Shown piece by piece: positions 34,951 through 42,593 of a stretch of 64,000 bases of DNA (position 1 is the stretch's first letter; every line of letters starts with the position of its first letter). Position numbers and translations under genes: made by a program. Location: assembly GCA_024508675.1 (NCBI GenBank), contig JANINQ010000003.1, positions 248,001-312,000 of the forward strand, given 5' to 3'. The notes beneath the pieces are model-generated. The model searched no databases and was not told where the DNA came from. It saw only the letters and a list, made by a program, of their open reading frames with translations. The stretch is from Afipia sp. Lineage in GTDB: Bacteria > Pseudomonadota > Alphaproteobacteria > Rhizobiales > Xanthobacteraceae.

Positions 34951-36141
34951 TCCCCGCCACGACGGCGAGAGTCCCTCGCGCATGGCAAGGCGGCGGATCG
35001 GGCCGACCCGATCCAGCAGATGCATCCCGGCGGCGCGAAGCGACTGCGCGGGCAGGAAATCGCTGAGCAGCGTGCGGTTGGCCATGTCGACCGCGAAGGT
35101 GCGGCTGAACACATCGGCGCGGCGCGCGCGTGCGTAGCGTTGCAGCACCGCATCGCTGCCGGGATCGGCGCCTGTCAGCAAGGCCTCGCGTACAATGTCC
35201 GCAAGGTCGGCGGCATCACGCAAACCCATGTTGAGACCTTGCGCACCGATTGGCGGCAGAACATGCGCGGCTTCGCCGACCAGCGCGATGCGTTTCGCTG
35301 CGAGAACGCCCGGATTCTCGATGGCCAATGGAAAGACATGGCGGCCGGGTGCAACCGTGAGTTTTCCAAGGATGGAATGCGACTGCTGCTCGGCGGCAAG
35401 AGCGAGAGCATTGTCATCGAGTTTCTGCAACCGATTGGCTTCGTCCGGCCTCAGCACCCAGACAATGCTGGACCGATTTCCGGGCAGCGGGACGAACACG
35501 CAGGGGCCGGACTCGGTATGAAACTCTGTAGAGCAGTTTCCATGCGGGCGCGTGTGGTTCACGTTCAGCGTTAAAGCCGACTGGCCGAGGTCGCGGCGTT
35601 TGACGCCGATGCCGGCGGCTTCGCGGCATAGCGAATGCCGCCCGTCCGCACCGACGACAAGCGCGGCCGCCAGCGTCTGACCTTGCCTTGTCACGATGGT
35701 GACCGACGTGTCATCGGCGGTTACCGATTGCGCCTCGTCATCGATCCGCGTCAGATTTTGCAACTCTTCCGCGCGGGCTTCCATCGCCATCATCAAAAGG
35801 CGGTTCTCGATGTTGTAGCCGAACGCCTCCATGCCGATTTCATCGGATGAAAATTTCACCTCGGGCGAGCGGATCAGCCGGCGCGTGTCATCCACCAGCC
35901 GCATGGTGCTCAGAGCGGCGGCATCGGGGCTGCACCGCTGCCAGACATCGAGTGACTGGAGAAAGTCCACCGAGCCGCCGAGCAGGGCCGTGGTGCGATT
36001 GTCGGCATAAGGTACGCGGCATGCGACAAGAGTGGTCGCAACGCCAGCCTGCGCCAGCGCGATAGCCGCGGCGAGGCCTGCGGGACCACCGCCGACCACG
36101 GCGGCCTGATAGATCTGCGAGGTGGATGAAGGCTCGGTCAT
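34945..36141 (-). CDS. UbiH/UbiF/COQ6-type FAD-dependent monooxygenase
   Basis: A 398-residue class A flavin hydroxylase: GGGPAGLAAAIALAQAG (FAD-binding Rossmann), DGRHSLCREAAGIG (DG motif), and GEAAHVLPPIGAQGLNMGLRD (in part; second FAD motif, typical of ubiquinone hydroxylases). Members hydroxylate the ubiquinone ring; some act elsewhere. Which ring position it acts on cannot be told. The second FAD motif has GEAAH instead of the usual GDAAH, a conservative change. Its last codons lie inside a repeat element. Confidence 0.88.
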   Translation of the reverse strand: MTEPSSTSQIYQAAVVGGGPAGLAAAIALAQAGVATTLVACRVPYADNRTTALLGGSVDFLQSLDVWQRCSPDAAALSTMRLVDDTRRLIRSPEVKFSSDEIGMEAFGYNIENRLLMMAMEARAEELQNLTRIDDEAQSVTADDTSVTIVTRQGQTLAAALVVGADGRHSLCREAAGIGVKRRDLGQSALTLNVNHTRPHGNCSTEFHTESGPCVFVPLPGNRSSIVWVLRPDEANRLQKLDDNALALAAEQQSHSILGKLTVAPGRHVFPLAIENPGVLAAKRIALVGEAAHVLPPIGAQGLNMGLRDAADLADIVREALLTGADPGSDAVLQRYARARRADVFSRTFAVDMANRTLLSDFLPAQSLRAAGMHLLDRVGPIRRLAMREGLSPSWRGR

Positions 36142-36294
36142 GGCTTTATCTATTGCCGGAATTTTCCCATGTCACAATGGATTTCCGGTTGTCATCCTGC
36201 GCGGCATTTAAGGCAAATCCGGCTCGGCATTGTCACATTCGGACGCAAGCCCGCATATACAAAATGCCGGGAATCCTGTTAGTGACGGCTGCAT

Positions 36295-37029
36295 ATGAGT
36301 GAGCCCGGCCCGCAGGACCAGCCCCCGTTTCCCGCCACCATGCGCATGCGCGCATTTGGCGTTCATATTTTCACGGCGCTGGGCGGTGCAATCGCGCTGA
36401 TCGCGATGCTGGAGGCGGTGAGGGAACACTGGGCTGCCATGTTCGGCTGGCTCGGGGTTGCCCTTTTGGTGGACGGCCTTGACGGACCGATCGCCCGGCG
36501 GCTCAAGGTCGGCGACGTGCTGCCGAACTGGTCCGGCGATACGCTCGATCTGGTGGTGGATTTTCTCACCTACGTTTTCGTGCCTGCCTACGCGATCACC
36601 GCGAGCGGTCTTTTGATTCCCTTGGCGACACCGCTGCTCGGCGCAGCCATCGTGATCTCGGGCGCGCTGTATTTTTCCGACCGGCGAATGAAGACCGACG
36701 ACAATCACTTTCGCGGTTTTCCGGCGCTGTGGAATGCGGCGGCATTCTATCTGTTCCTGCTCAAGCCTCCGGCGGCCATCGGCAGCATCGCACTCGCGAT
36801 TTTGGTGGTGCTCACCTTCGTGCCGTTCCACGTCATGCATCCGCTGCGCACGACGCGCCTTCGCATGCTGAACATTGTGCTGCTGGTGATCTGGGGACTT
36901 CTCGCGATATTCGCGATTGTAACCAACTTCCAGACGCCGCCATGGGCGACCGCCGCGATCTGCATCATCGGGGCTTACATTCTTCTCAGTGACGTTCTGA
37001 TACGGGTGACAGGCGGGAGCCGAACATGA
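36295..37029 (+). CDS. pcs: Phosphatidylcholine synthase
   Basis: A 244-residue CDP-alcohol phosphatidyltransferase with about seven membrane helices. The active-site motif is a Pcs variant: DGLDGPIARR (Asp60, Asp63) then, after a longer than usual spacer, GDTLDLVVDF (Asp85, Asp89). It condenses choline with CDP-diacylglycerol to make phosphatidylcholine, an abundant lipid in Rhizobiales that matters for host interaction. The downstream terC gene overlaps by four bases (ATGA), so the two are translationally coupled. Confidence 0.93.
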   Translation: MSEPGPQDQPPFPATMRMRAFGVHIFTALGGAIALIAMLEAVREHWAAMFGWLGVALLVDGLDGPIARRLKVGDVLPNWSGDTLDLVVDFLTYVFVPAYAITASGLLIPLATPLLGAAIVISGALYFSDRRMKTDDNHFRGFPALWNAAAFYLFLLKPPAAIGSIALAILVVLTFVPFHVMHPLRTTRLRMLNIVLLVIWGLLAIFAIVTNFQTPPWATAAICIIGAYILLSDVLIRVTGGSRT

Positions 37030-37760
37030 TCGAATTATTGACCAGCCCGGAAGCCTGGGCCGCGCTGCTGACGCTGACCGCGCTCGAAATCGTGCTCGGC
37101 ATCGACAACGTGATCTTCCTGTCGGTCATCGTGTCGCGCATTCCGGCCGAACAGGCGGAGAGGGCGCGCAAGATCGGTCTCGTGCTGGCGCTGGTGTTCC
37201 GGATTGCGCTGCTCAGCATTCTGGTCTGGCTGATCGGCCTGACCCAGCCGGTGATTACGGTCGGCAAGTTCGCGCTGTCGTGGCGGGACATCATCCTGAT
37301 CGTCGGCGGCTTTTTTCTGATCGCCAAGGCGACCCACGAAATTCACGCCGAAGTCGAGGCGCGGGAGACCGAGGAGAATGCCAAGGCGACGCCAAGCGCG
37401 TTCTTCTGGGTGATCATGCAGATCATCGTGATCGATCTCGTGTTCTCCATCGACTCCATCATCACCGCGATCGGCATGGTGCAGGAGCTGGAAATCATGA
37501 TCGCCGCGGTCATCATCGCAGTCGGCGTGATGTATGTGTCGTCGGGGCCGGTCGCTGCCTTCGTGAAGGAACACCCGACCACCAAGATGCTGGCACTGGC
37601 GTTCCTTGTGCTGATCGGCGTGGCGCTGGTCGCGGACGGATTCCATTTCCATATCCCGCGCGCCTTCATCTACGTGGCGATCTGCTTCTCGGCGGCGGTA
37701 GAGTTCTTCAACATTCTGGCCCGGCGCAACCGCAAGAAGCGCCAGGTCGAGGAGGGGTGA
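37026..37760 (+). CDS. TerC family integral membrane protein
   Basis: A 244-residue TerC-family protein with about seven helices and the two acidic membrane motifs LEIVLGIDNVIFLS and VIDLVFSIDSIITAIG, characteristic of the family; an acidic loop (HAEVEARETEEN) separates them. Members are linked to manganese export/metalation of secreted proteins or to tellurite resistance. Overlaps pcs by four bases; the functional link between the two is unclear. Confidence 0.9.
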   Translation: MIELLTSPEAWAALLTLTALEIVLGIDNVIFLSVIVSRIPAEQAERARKIGLVLALVFRIALLSILVWLIGLTQPVITVGKFALSWRDIILIVGGFFLIAKATHEIHAEVEARETEENAKATPSAFFWVIMQIIVIDLVFSIDSIITAIGMVQELEIMIAAVIIAVGVMYVSSGPVAAFVKEHPTTKMLALAFLVLIGVALVADGFHFHIPRAFIYVAICFSAAVEFFNILARRNRKKRQVEEG

Positions 37761-37847
37761 GACACGGCTTTGGTCCGCGTTGACAATTCGCGGCCAATGG
37801 ATTTGGCTCCCGGCACAGGTCAGTAACGAAAAGGCTCGGGAGAAACC

Positions 37848-38822
37848 ATGACCAAGGCTGTGCGCGTCCACCAGGTGGGCGGTCCGGAAGTGATGATTTA
37901 TGAGGATGTGGAATTGCCGCCGCCCGGCCAGGGCGAGGTCCGCATCCGCCAGCAGGCCATCGGCCTGAACTTCATCGACACGTACTATCGCACCGGCCTT
38001 TACAAGGCTCCGGAGCTGCCGTTTGTCGTCGGCAACGAGGCTTCGGGTGAGGTGGTGTCAGTCGGACCGGGCGTCACCAATTTCCACCCCGGCGACCGCG
38101 TGGCGTACTATTTCAACCTCGGCGGGTACGCGACCGAGCGCAACATTCCCGCCGACAAGCTGGTGAAGCTGCCGGATCACATCTCGTACGAGCAGGCCGC
38201 CGTGCTGATGCTCAAGGGCCTGACGGTCTGGTATCTGCTGTTCAAGACGTTCAAGGTTGAGCCCGGCCATCGCGTGCTGATCCACGCTGCGGCGGGCGGT
38301 ATCGGCCTGCTCGCCTGCCAGTGGGCCAAGGCGCTGGGCGCCAACGTCATCGGCACTGTGGGCACGGAGGAAAAGGCGAAGCTCGCGCTGGCCAATGGCT
38401 GCGACCACGTCATTCTCTACAAGCAGGAAGATTTCGCCGAGCGTGTGAAGCAGATCAGCCGAGGCGAACTGTGTGACGTGGTCTATGACGGCGTCGGCAA
38501 GGACACATTCGCGGGATCGCTGAAGTCGCTCAGGAAGCGCGGTCTGTTCGTGTCGTTCGGTAATGCGTCGGGGCCAGTGCCTCCGTTCTCGATCGCGGAA
38601 TTGAACAATCACGGTTCGCTGTTCGCGACGCGCCCGAAGCTCAACGATTATGTCGGCACGCGCAAGGAATTGATCGAGGGCGCGGACGCGCTGTTCGCCG
38701 CCGTGCTCAGCGGCACGCTGCATGTGCCGATCAATCACGCCTATGCACTGAAGGACGCGCAGAAGGCGCACCGCGATCTCGAAAGCCGCGTGACGACGGG
38801 TTCGGGGATCTTGAAGCCGTAG
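37848..38822 (+). CDS. NADPH:quinone oxidoreductase (zeta-crystallin type)
   Basis: A 324-residue zinc-independent medium-chain dehydrogenase/reductase: N-terminal GroES-like fold (VHQVGGPEVMIYEDVELP), NFIDTYYRTGLY, NEASGEVVSVG, and the NADPH-binding HAAAGGIGLLACQWAKALGA. Matches QorA-type quinone reductases, which reduce quinones and some unsaturated carbonyls by one electron. GGGAG precedes the ATG. Followed by two adjacent palindromic repeats and convergent rimO. Confidence 0.92.
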   Translation: MTKAVRVHQVGGPEVMIYEDVELPPPGQGEVRIRQQAIGLNFIDTYYRTGLYKAPELPFVVGNEASGEVVSVGPGVTNFHPGDRVAYYFNLGGYATERNIPADKLVKLPDHISYEQAAVLMLKGLTVWYLLFKTFKVEPGHRVLIHAAAGGIGLLACQWAKALGANVIGTVGTEEKAKLALANGCDHVILYKQEDFAERVKQISRGELCDVVYDGVGKDTFAGSLKSLRKRGLFVSFGNASGPVPPFSIAELNNHGSLFATRPKLNDYVGTRKELIEGADALFAAVLSGTLHVPINHAYALKDAQKAHRDLESRVTTGSGILKP

Positions 38823-38825
38823 CCT

Positions 38826-38905
38826 CTCGTCATTGCGAGGAGCGTCAGCGACGAAGCAATCCAACTGTTAAGAATGGATTGCTTCGCTTCGCTCGCAATG
38901 ACGAG
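38826..38905. repeat. Palindromic intergenic repeat, family B, copy 1
   Basis: Left arm CTCGTCATTGCGAGGAGC then GACGAAGCAATCCA; right arm TGGATTGCTTCG then CGCTCGCAATGACGAG; the arms are complementary apart from a small internal loop and are separated by about 15 bases. The same element recurs at 51107-51196. A RNA transcript would form a long hairpin. Starts 4 bases after the quinone oxidoreductase stop codon. Confidence 0.9.
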
Positions 38906-38922
38906 CACGCATCGCATTCGAA

Positions 38923-39038
38923 GTCGTCCCGGCGAAGGCCGGGACCCATAACCCCTGGACCATCAGTTTGAAGTGATTTCGCCGCCTGCATGAAATGCAA
39001 AGGCAGGGAGTATGGGTCCCGGCCTTCGCCGGGACGAC
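38923..39038. repeat. Palindromic intergenic repeat, family C, copy 1
   Basis: Left arm GTCGTCCCGGCGAAGGCCGG plus GACCCATA, right arm TATGGGTC plus the complement ending GCCGGGACGAC, separated by about 60 bases. Each arm contains its own short hairpin (CCCGGCGAAGGCCGGG). Same family as 53951-54072. Ends 6 bases before the rimO stop codon. Confidence 0.9.
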
Positions 39039-39044
39039 CAAGTT

Positions 39045-40370
39045 TTAAAACCCCGCCACGGTGCCGTGCAGGTCGTACTGATCCGCGCGGTCGATCTTCG
39101 CAGTGACGATCTCACCGACCTTCAGCGGACGGCGGCTGGAGACATAGACGCTGCCGTCGATCTGCGGCGCGTCGGCCTTCGAGCGGCCCTTGGATACGGT
39201 CGGGCCGACTTCATCAATGATGATCTGCTGGCGCGTGCCGACCTTGCGCTTGAGGCGCTGCGCGGAGATTTTCTGCTGACGCGCCATCAGTGCGTTCCAG
39301 CGCGCGGTCTTGATCTCTTCCGGCACCGGGTTCTCAAGAGTGTTCGAGGTCGCGCCCGCGACAGGCTCGTACTTGAAGCAGCCGAGACGATCAATCTGCG
39401 CTTCATCCAGCCAGTCGAGCAGATACTGGAAGTCGCTATCGGTCTCGCCGGGAAAGCCGACGATGAAGGTCGAGCGCAACGTGAGGTCCGGACATTCCTC
39501 GCGCCACTTCTTGATGCGGCTGAGCGTCTTGTCCTGCGACGCCGGGCGGCGCATCTGCTTGAGCACGTCGGGCGACGCGTGCTGGAACGGGATGTCGAGA
39601 TAAGGCAGCACCTTGCCTTCGGTCATCAGGCCGATGACGTCGTCGACATGCGGGTAGGGGTAGACGTACTGCAGACGAACCCATGCGCCGAGTTCGCCGA
39701 GTTCTTTTGACAGATCGTAGAACTTCGCGCGAACCTCTCGATCCTTCCACATGCTCGTCGCATATTTAATGTCGATGCCGTAGGCCGAGGTGTCCTGCGA
39801 GACGACAAGCAATTCCTTGACGCCGGCGGCGACCAGTTTTTCGGCTTCGCGCAAAACGTCATTGGCCGGGCGTGACACCAGATCGCCACGCAGCTTCGGA
39901 ATGATGCAGAAGGTGCAGCGGTTGTTGCAGCCTTCGGAAATTTTCAGATAGGCGTAGTGGCGCGGCGTCAGCTTGATGCCCTGTGGCGGCACGAGGTCGA
40001 TGTGCGGATTGTGCAGCGGCGGCAGAGCGCGATGGACCGCGTCGAGCACGCTCTCATATTGCTGCGGGCCGGTGATCGAGAGGACGTTCGGATAGGCCTT
40101 CTCGATCTGCTCGGGCTCCGCGCCCATGCAGCCGGTGACGATCACCTTGCCATTCTCCGCCATGGCTTCGCCGATGGCGCCCAGCGATTCCTGCTTGGCG
40201 CTGTCGAGGAAGCCGCAGGTGTTGACGATCACCAGATCCGCGCCGTCATGTTTGCGCGCCAGCTCATAGCCCTCGGCACGCAGGCGCGTGATGATCCGCT
40301 CGGAATCCACCAGCGCCTTGGGGCAGCCAAGTGACACAAAACTGACTTTTGGGGCGACGCCCTGTTCCAT
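39045..40370 (-). CDS. rimO: Ribosomal protein S12 methylthiotransferase RimO
   Basis: A 441-residue radical-SAM enzyme that methylthiolates Asp-89 of ribosomal protein S12. N-terminal UPF0004 domain with [12 protein letters not shown] and two further cluster cysteines (VNTCGFL, GCMGAEP); radical-SAM motif CNNRCTFC (C-x3-C-x2-C); C-terminal TRAM domain ending DLHGTVAG. The [12 protein letters not shown] variant identifies RimO rather than MiaB. Divergent from nasT with 114 bases between. Confidence 0.96.
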   Translation of the reverse strand: MEQGVAPKVSFVSLGCPKALVDSERIITRLRAEGYELARKHDGADLVIVNTCGFLDSAKQESLGAIGEAMAENGKVIVTGCMGAEPEQIEKAYPNVLSITGPQQYESVLDAVHRALPPLHNPHIDLVPPQGIKLTPRHYAYLKISEGCNNRCTFCIIPKLRGDLVSRPANDVLREAEKLVAAGVKELLVVSQDTSAYGIDIKYATSMWKDREVRAKFYDLSKELGELGAWVRLQYVYPYPHVDDVIGLMTEGKVLPYLDIPFQHASPDVLKQMRRPASQDKTLSRIKKWREECPDLTLRSTFIVGFPGETDSDFQYLLDWLDEAQIDRLGCFKYEPVAGATSNTLENPVPEEIKTARWNALMARQQKISAQRLKRKVGTRQQIIIDEVGPTVSKGRSKADAPQIDGSVYVSSRRPLKVGEIVTAKIDRADQYDLHGTVAGF

Positions 40371-40439
40371 ACCATCAAACCTGTTGGGAATCCGCAGGAG
40401 GTATCCCCGATTACCCGCAATTACAAGGCTTTAAGCGCG

Positions 40440-40479
40440 GCTCACATGCATGCTAAGGATGTTTTGCCGGAATGTGAGC
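40440..40479 (+). promoter_or_regulatory. Inverted repeat over the nasT ribosome-binding region
   Basis: GCTCACAT (40440-40447) and ATGTGAGC (40472-40479) are perfect inverted repeats with a 24-base spacer. The right arm ends five bases before the nasT ATG and contains the only GTGAG-type ribosome site. In RNA it would sequester that site; as DNA the arms are 32 bases apart centre to centre, about three helical turns, so an operator is also possible. Confidence 0.55.
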
Positions 40480-40484
40480 ATTGA

Positions 40485-41075
40485 ATGGCTGCGGATTCGT
40501 CGTTCAAGATTGTTATCGTCGACGAAAGCCCGATCAGAGCGGCCATCCTCAAGGAGGGGCTGCGCGACGCGGGCTTTACCAGTGTCGAGCACATCGCCGA
40601 GATGCAGAACCTGCTGGCGCGCATTTACCGCATCGATCCGGACGTGATCCTGATCGATCTGGAAAACCCCAGCCGCGACATCCTCGAGCAGATGTTCCAG
40701 GTCAGCCGTGCCGTCCGTCGGCCGATTGCCATGTTTGTCGACCAGAGCGACGCCGCGTCGATCCAGCAATCGGTCGAGGCGGGCGTGTCGGCCTATATCG
40801 TCGACGGCCTGAAGAAGGAGCGGATCAAGCCGATCCTCGATCTGTGTATTTCGCGCTTCAACGCATTCTCGAAATTGCAGGATGAACTGGACCGCACCAA
40901 GTCGGCGCTGGAGGATCGCAAGATACTGGATCGCGCCAAGGGGCTTCTGATGAAGGCGAAGGGGCTGACCGAGGAGGAGGCCTATGTGCTGATCCGGTCG
41001 ACCGCCATGCGCGAGAAAAAGAAGATCGGCGACATCGCTCAATCGATCATCACCGCGGCGGAGCTGCTGAAATGA
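40485..41075 (+). CDS. nasT: NasT: ANTAR-domain RNA-binding antiterminator of nitrate assimilation
   Basis: A 196-residue protein. N-terminal receiver-like domain (about 1-120: KIVIVDESPIRAAILKEGL, DVILIDLENPSRD) lacks the usual phosphorylation chemistry (MFVDQSD stands where the Lys-containing strand would be); a linking coiled coil (about 122-145) leads to the ANTAR domain (about 145-195: DRAKGLLMKAKGLTEEEAY, AQSIITAAELL). In Paracoccus, Azotobacter and Bradyrhizobium, NasT binds leader RNA hairpins and lets polymerase pass a terminator; NasS holds it inactive until nitrate or nitrite binds. It overlaps nasS by four bases. The predicted target is the leader at 42427-42523. Confidence 0.93.
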   Translation: MAADSSFKIVIVDESPIRAAILKEGLRDAGFTSVEHIAEMQNLLARIYRIDPDVILIDLENPSRDILEQMFQVSRAVRRPIAMFVDQSDAASIQQSVEAGVSAYIVDGLKKERIKPILDLCISRFNAFSKLQDELDRTKSALEDRKILDRAKGLLMKAKGLTEEEAYVLIRSTAMREKKKIGDIAQSIITAAELLK

Positions 41076-42244
41076 CCGGGACACCGCTTGCGATTGGATT
41101 CATTCCGCTGGTCGATGCATCCGCTCTGATCGTCGCCGTGGACAAGGGCTTCACCGCCGCCGAGGGCCTCGACGTGACGCTGGTGCGTGAAGTGTCGTGG
41201 TCAAATGTCCGCGACAAACTCAATATCGGCCTGTTCGACGCCGCCCATCTGCTTGCGCCCGTCGCCATTGCGTCGACCCTTGGTCTGTCGCAGGTCAAGG
41301 TGCCGATCGTTGCGCCATTCAATCTCGGCCTGAACGGCAACGCCATCACGGTGTCGCCCGCGCTGCATGCGGCGATCATGGGTGAGGCCGACGGCGATCC
41401 GGTCAATCCATTGGTGACGGCGAAGGCGCTGGCGCGGGTGGTCGCGGCACGGCGGAAGGCAGGCGATGATCCGCTGACCTTTGGTATGACGTTTCCGTTT
41501 TCCACGCACAACTATCAGCTCAGGTTCTGGATGGCTGCCGGCGGCGTTGATCCAGATGAAGATGTGCGTCTCGTGGTGCTGCCGCCGCCTTATATGGTCG
41601 ACAGTCTCGCCAACGGTCACGTCGATGCGTTCTGCGTCGGCGCGCCGTGGAATTCCGTCGCGGTCGACCTTGGCGTCGGCCACATCCTGCACTTCGTGTC
41701 GGACATTCTGGAGCGTGCAGCCGAGAAGGTGCTGGCGATCCGTGAGCCATGGGCGCAGAAGAACCCGGAGGTTTTGACCCGACTTATCCGGGCCCACGGC
41801 AAGGCCGCGGATTTCATCGAAAATCCGGGCAACAGGGACGAGGTGAGCCGCATCCTCGGCGCGCCGGAACGCATCGGTGTCGATCCCGAAGTCATCCGGC
41901 GGACCCTGGATGGCCGTCTGAAAATCTCCCCCGACGGCACGTTCCGCGAGAGCGGGCGCTATCTGCTGGTCGGCCGCGAGGGAGCTGCCCGGCCTGACCC
42001 GGTGCAGGCGGCGTGGCTATATGCCCAGATGGTCCGCTGGGGGCAGGCGGCCTACTCGTCCGAGGCGCTGGAGACCGCCAAAAAGGTCTTCAGGTCCGAT
42101 CTTTACGACGCAGCACTCGGCTCATCAGTGCCGCCTGCACATGCTGTAAAGGATGGCGTAGGAGCATTCGACGGCGCGCCGTTCGACCCGAACGATATCG
42201 CCGGCCACCTTGCGTCGGTGACCATCAAGCACCGGCCGGCGTAG
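41072..42244 (+). CDS. nasS: NasS: cytosolic nitrate/nitrite sensor (NrtA homologue without signal peptide)
   Basis: A 390-residue protein of the NrtA/CynA nitrate-binding family (GFIPLVDASALIVAVDKGF, VSWSNVRDKLNIGLFDAAH in part, PPPYMVDSLANGHVDAFCVGAPW in part) but without any export signal, so it stays in the cytosol. NasS proteins bind NasT and release it on sensing nitrate or nitrite. Gene order nasT-nasS with ATGA coupling is consistent with a stoichiometric complex. The same family appears again in exported form as nrtA downstream, so sensor and transporter receptor are paralogues. Confidence 0.92.
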   Translation: MTGTPLAIGFIPLVDASALIVAVDKGFTAAEGLDVTLVREVSWSNVRDKLNIGLFDAAHLLAPVAIASTLGLSQVKVPIVAPFNLGLNGNAITVSPALHAAIMGEADGDPVNPLVTAKALARVVAARRKAGDDPLTFGMTFPFSTHNYQLRFWMAAGGVDPDEDVRLVVLPPPYMVDSLANGHVDAFCVGAPWNSVAVDLGVGHILHFVSDILERAAEKVLAIREPWAQKNPEVLTRLIRAHGKAADFIENPGNRDEVSRILGAPERIGVDPEVIRRTLDGRLKISPDGTFRESGRYLLVGREGAARPDPVQAAWLYAQMVRWGQAAYSSEALETAKKVFRSDLYDAALGSSVPPAHAVKDGVGAFDGAPFDPNDIAGHLASVTIKHRPA

Positions 42245-42399
42245 CGGCGATTCTTCGTTCAATCCTATTTGCCTATTTATTGTGCGCCGCGCAAAAAGCG
42301 GGCATTTGCCAATGGGGCAGGCCGCAAAGGTGGCCTGCCTGATCTCAAGGCATCTCCATAAATCCCTGAAAAACCTGAATTTGCTGCGCCGCACGCGGC
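42245..42399. other. Intergenic region between nasS and the nas promoter
   Basis: No gene is supported here. It holds a perfect 8-base-pair hairpin, GGCAGGCC (42316-42323) and GGCCTGCC (42332-42339) with an 8-base loop and no T run, probably the 3' end of the nasTS message. A near-palindrome TTGTGCGC/GCGCAAAA at 42280-42296 lies about 110 bases upstream of the sigma-54-like promoter, the usual distance of an NtrC-type enhancer, but it does not match the NtrC consensus well. Confidence 0.4.
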
Positions 42400-42415
42400 T
42401 GGCACGATCCTTGAA
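42400..42415 (+). promoter_or_regulatory. Sigma-54 (RpoN) -24/-12 promoter of the nas operon
   Basis: TGGCACGATCCTTGAA matches the RpoN consensus TGGCACG-N4-TTGCW at all positions but one (GA instead of GC at -12), with the correct 10-base spacing between the GG and G-A doublets. Predicted transcription start is about 42425-42427, exactly where the leader hairpins begin. Nitrogen control through NtrC is the known mode for nas operons of this family. Confidence 0.75.
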
Positions 42416-42426
42416 TGGATACTCGC

Positions 42427-42463
42427 AGGCCGGGACGAAGGCCTACGGCTCCACCGATGGGCC
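42427..42463 (+). promoter_or_regulatory. Candidate ANTAR-target double hairpin in the nas leader
   Basis: Hairpin 1: AGGCC (42427-42431) with GGCCT (42440-42444), 8-base loop GGGACGAA. Hairpin 2: GGC-T-CC (42447-42452, T bulged) with GGGCC (42459-42463), loop ACCGAT. The second loop fits the ANTAR-binding hexaloop rule (A at position 1, G at position 4); the first does not fit it strictly. Two neighbouring hairpins just upstream of a terminator is the arrangement described for NasR/NasT targets. Confidence 0.6.
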
Positions 42464-42473
42464 ACGCAGCAAC

Positions 42474-42523
42474 GCCGCTGTCTCGAGGAGCACGCCTTCG
42501 TGCGCTTCGAGCGCGGCTTTTTG
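42474..42523 (+). terminator. Leader terminator of the nas operon (predicted NasT-controlled)
   Basis: A 44-base hairpin, 42474-42517: outer stem GCCGC/GCGGC, middle stem CTCGAGG (42482-42488) with CTTCGAG (42505-42511), one A-G mismatch, inner stem GCACG/CGTGC, loop CCTT; followed by TTTTTGTTT (42518-42526). It stands about 50-100 bases after the predicted start of transcription and 70 bases before nrtA, so without antitermination little nrtA message should form. Confidence 0.8.
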
Positions 42524-42593
42524 TTTGGCGGGTGGGGTGCAGGCGAGTGAACGGCAACAGGACAACGGCAACCGGACAAGGACACGAGGCACA

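Noticed and set aside
38826..39038. Possible insertion sequence ends or CRISPR-like repeat
   Set aside because: Arms are palindromic single elements without transposase gene, target duplication or regular spacers; better explained as intergenic palindromic repeats.
42282..42593. In-frame upstream extension of nrtA
   Set aside because: It would be translated through the sigma-54 promoter and leader terminator and would put about 104 residues before the export signal; ATG 42594 has a ribosome site.
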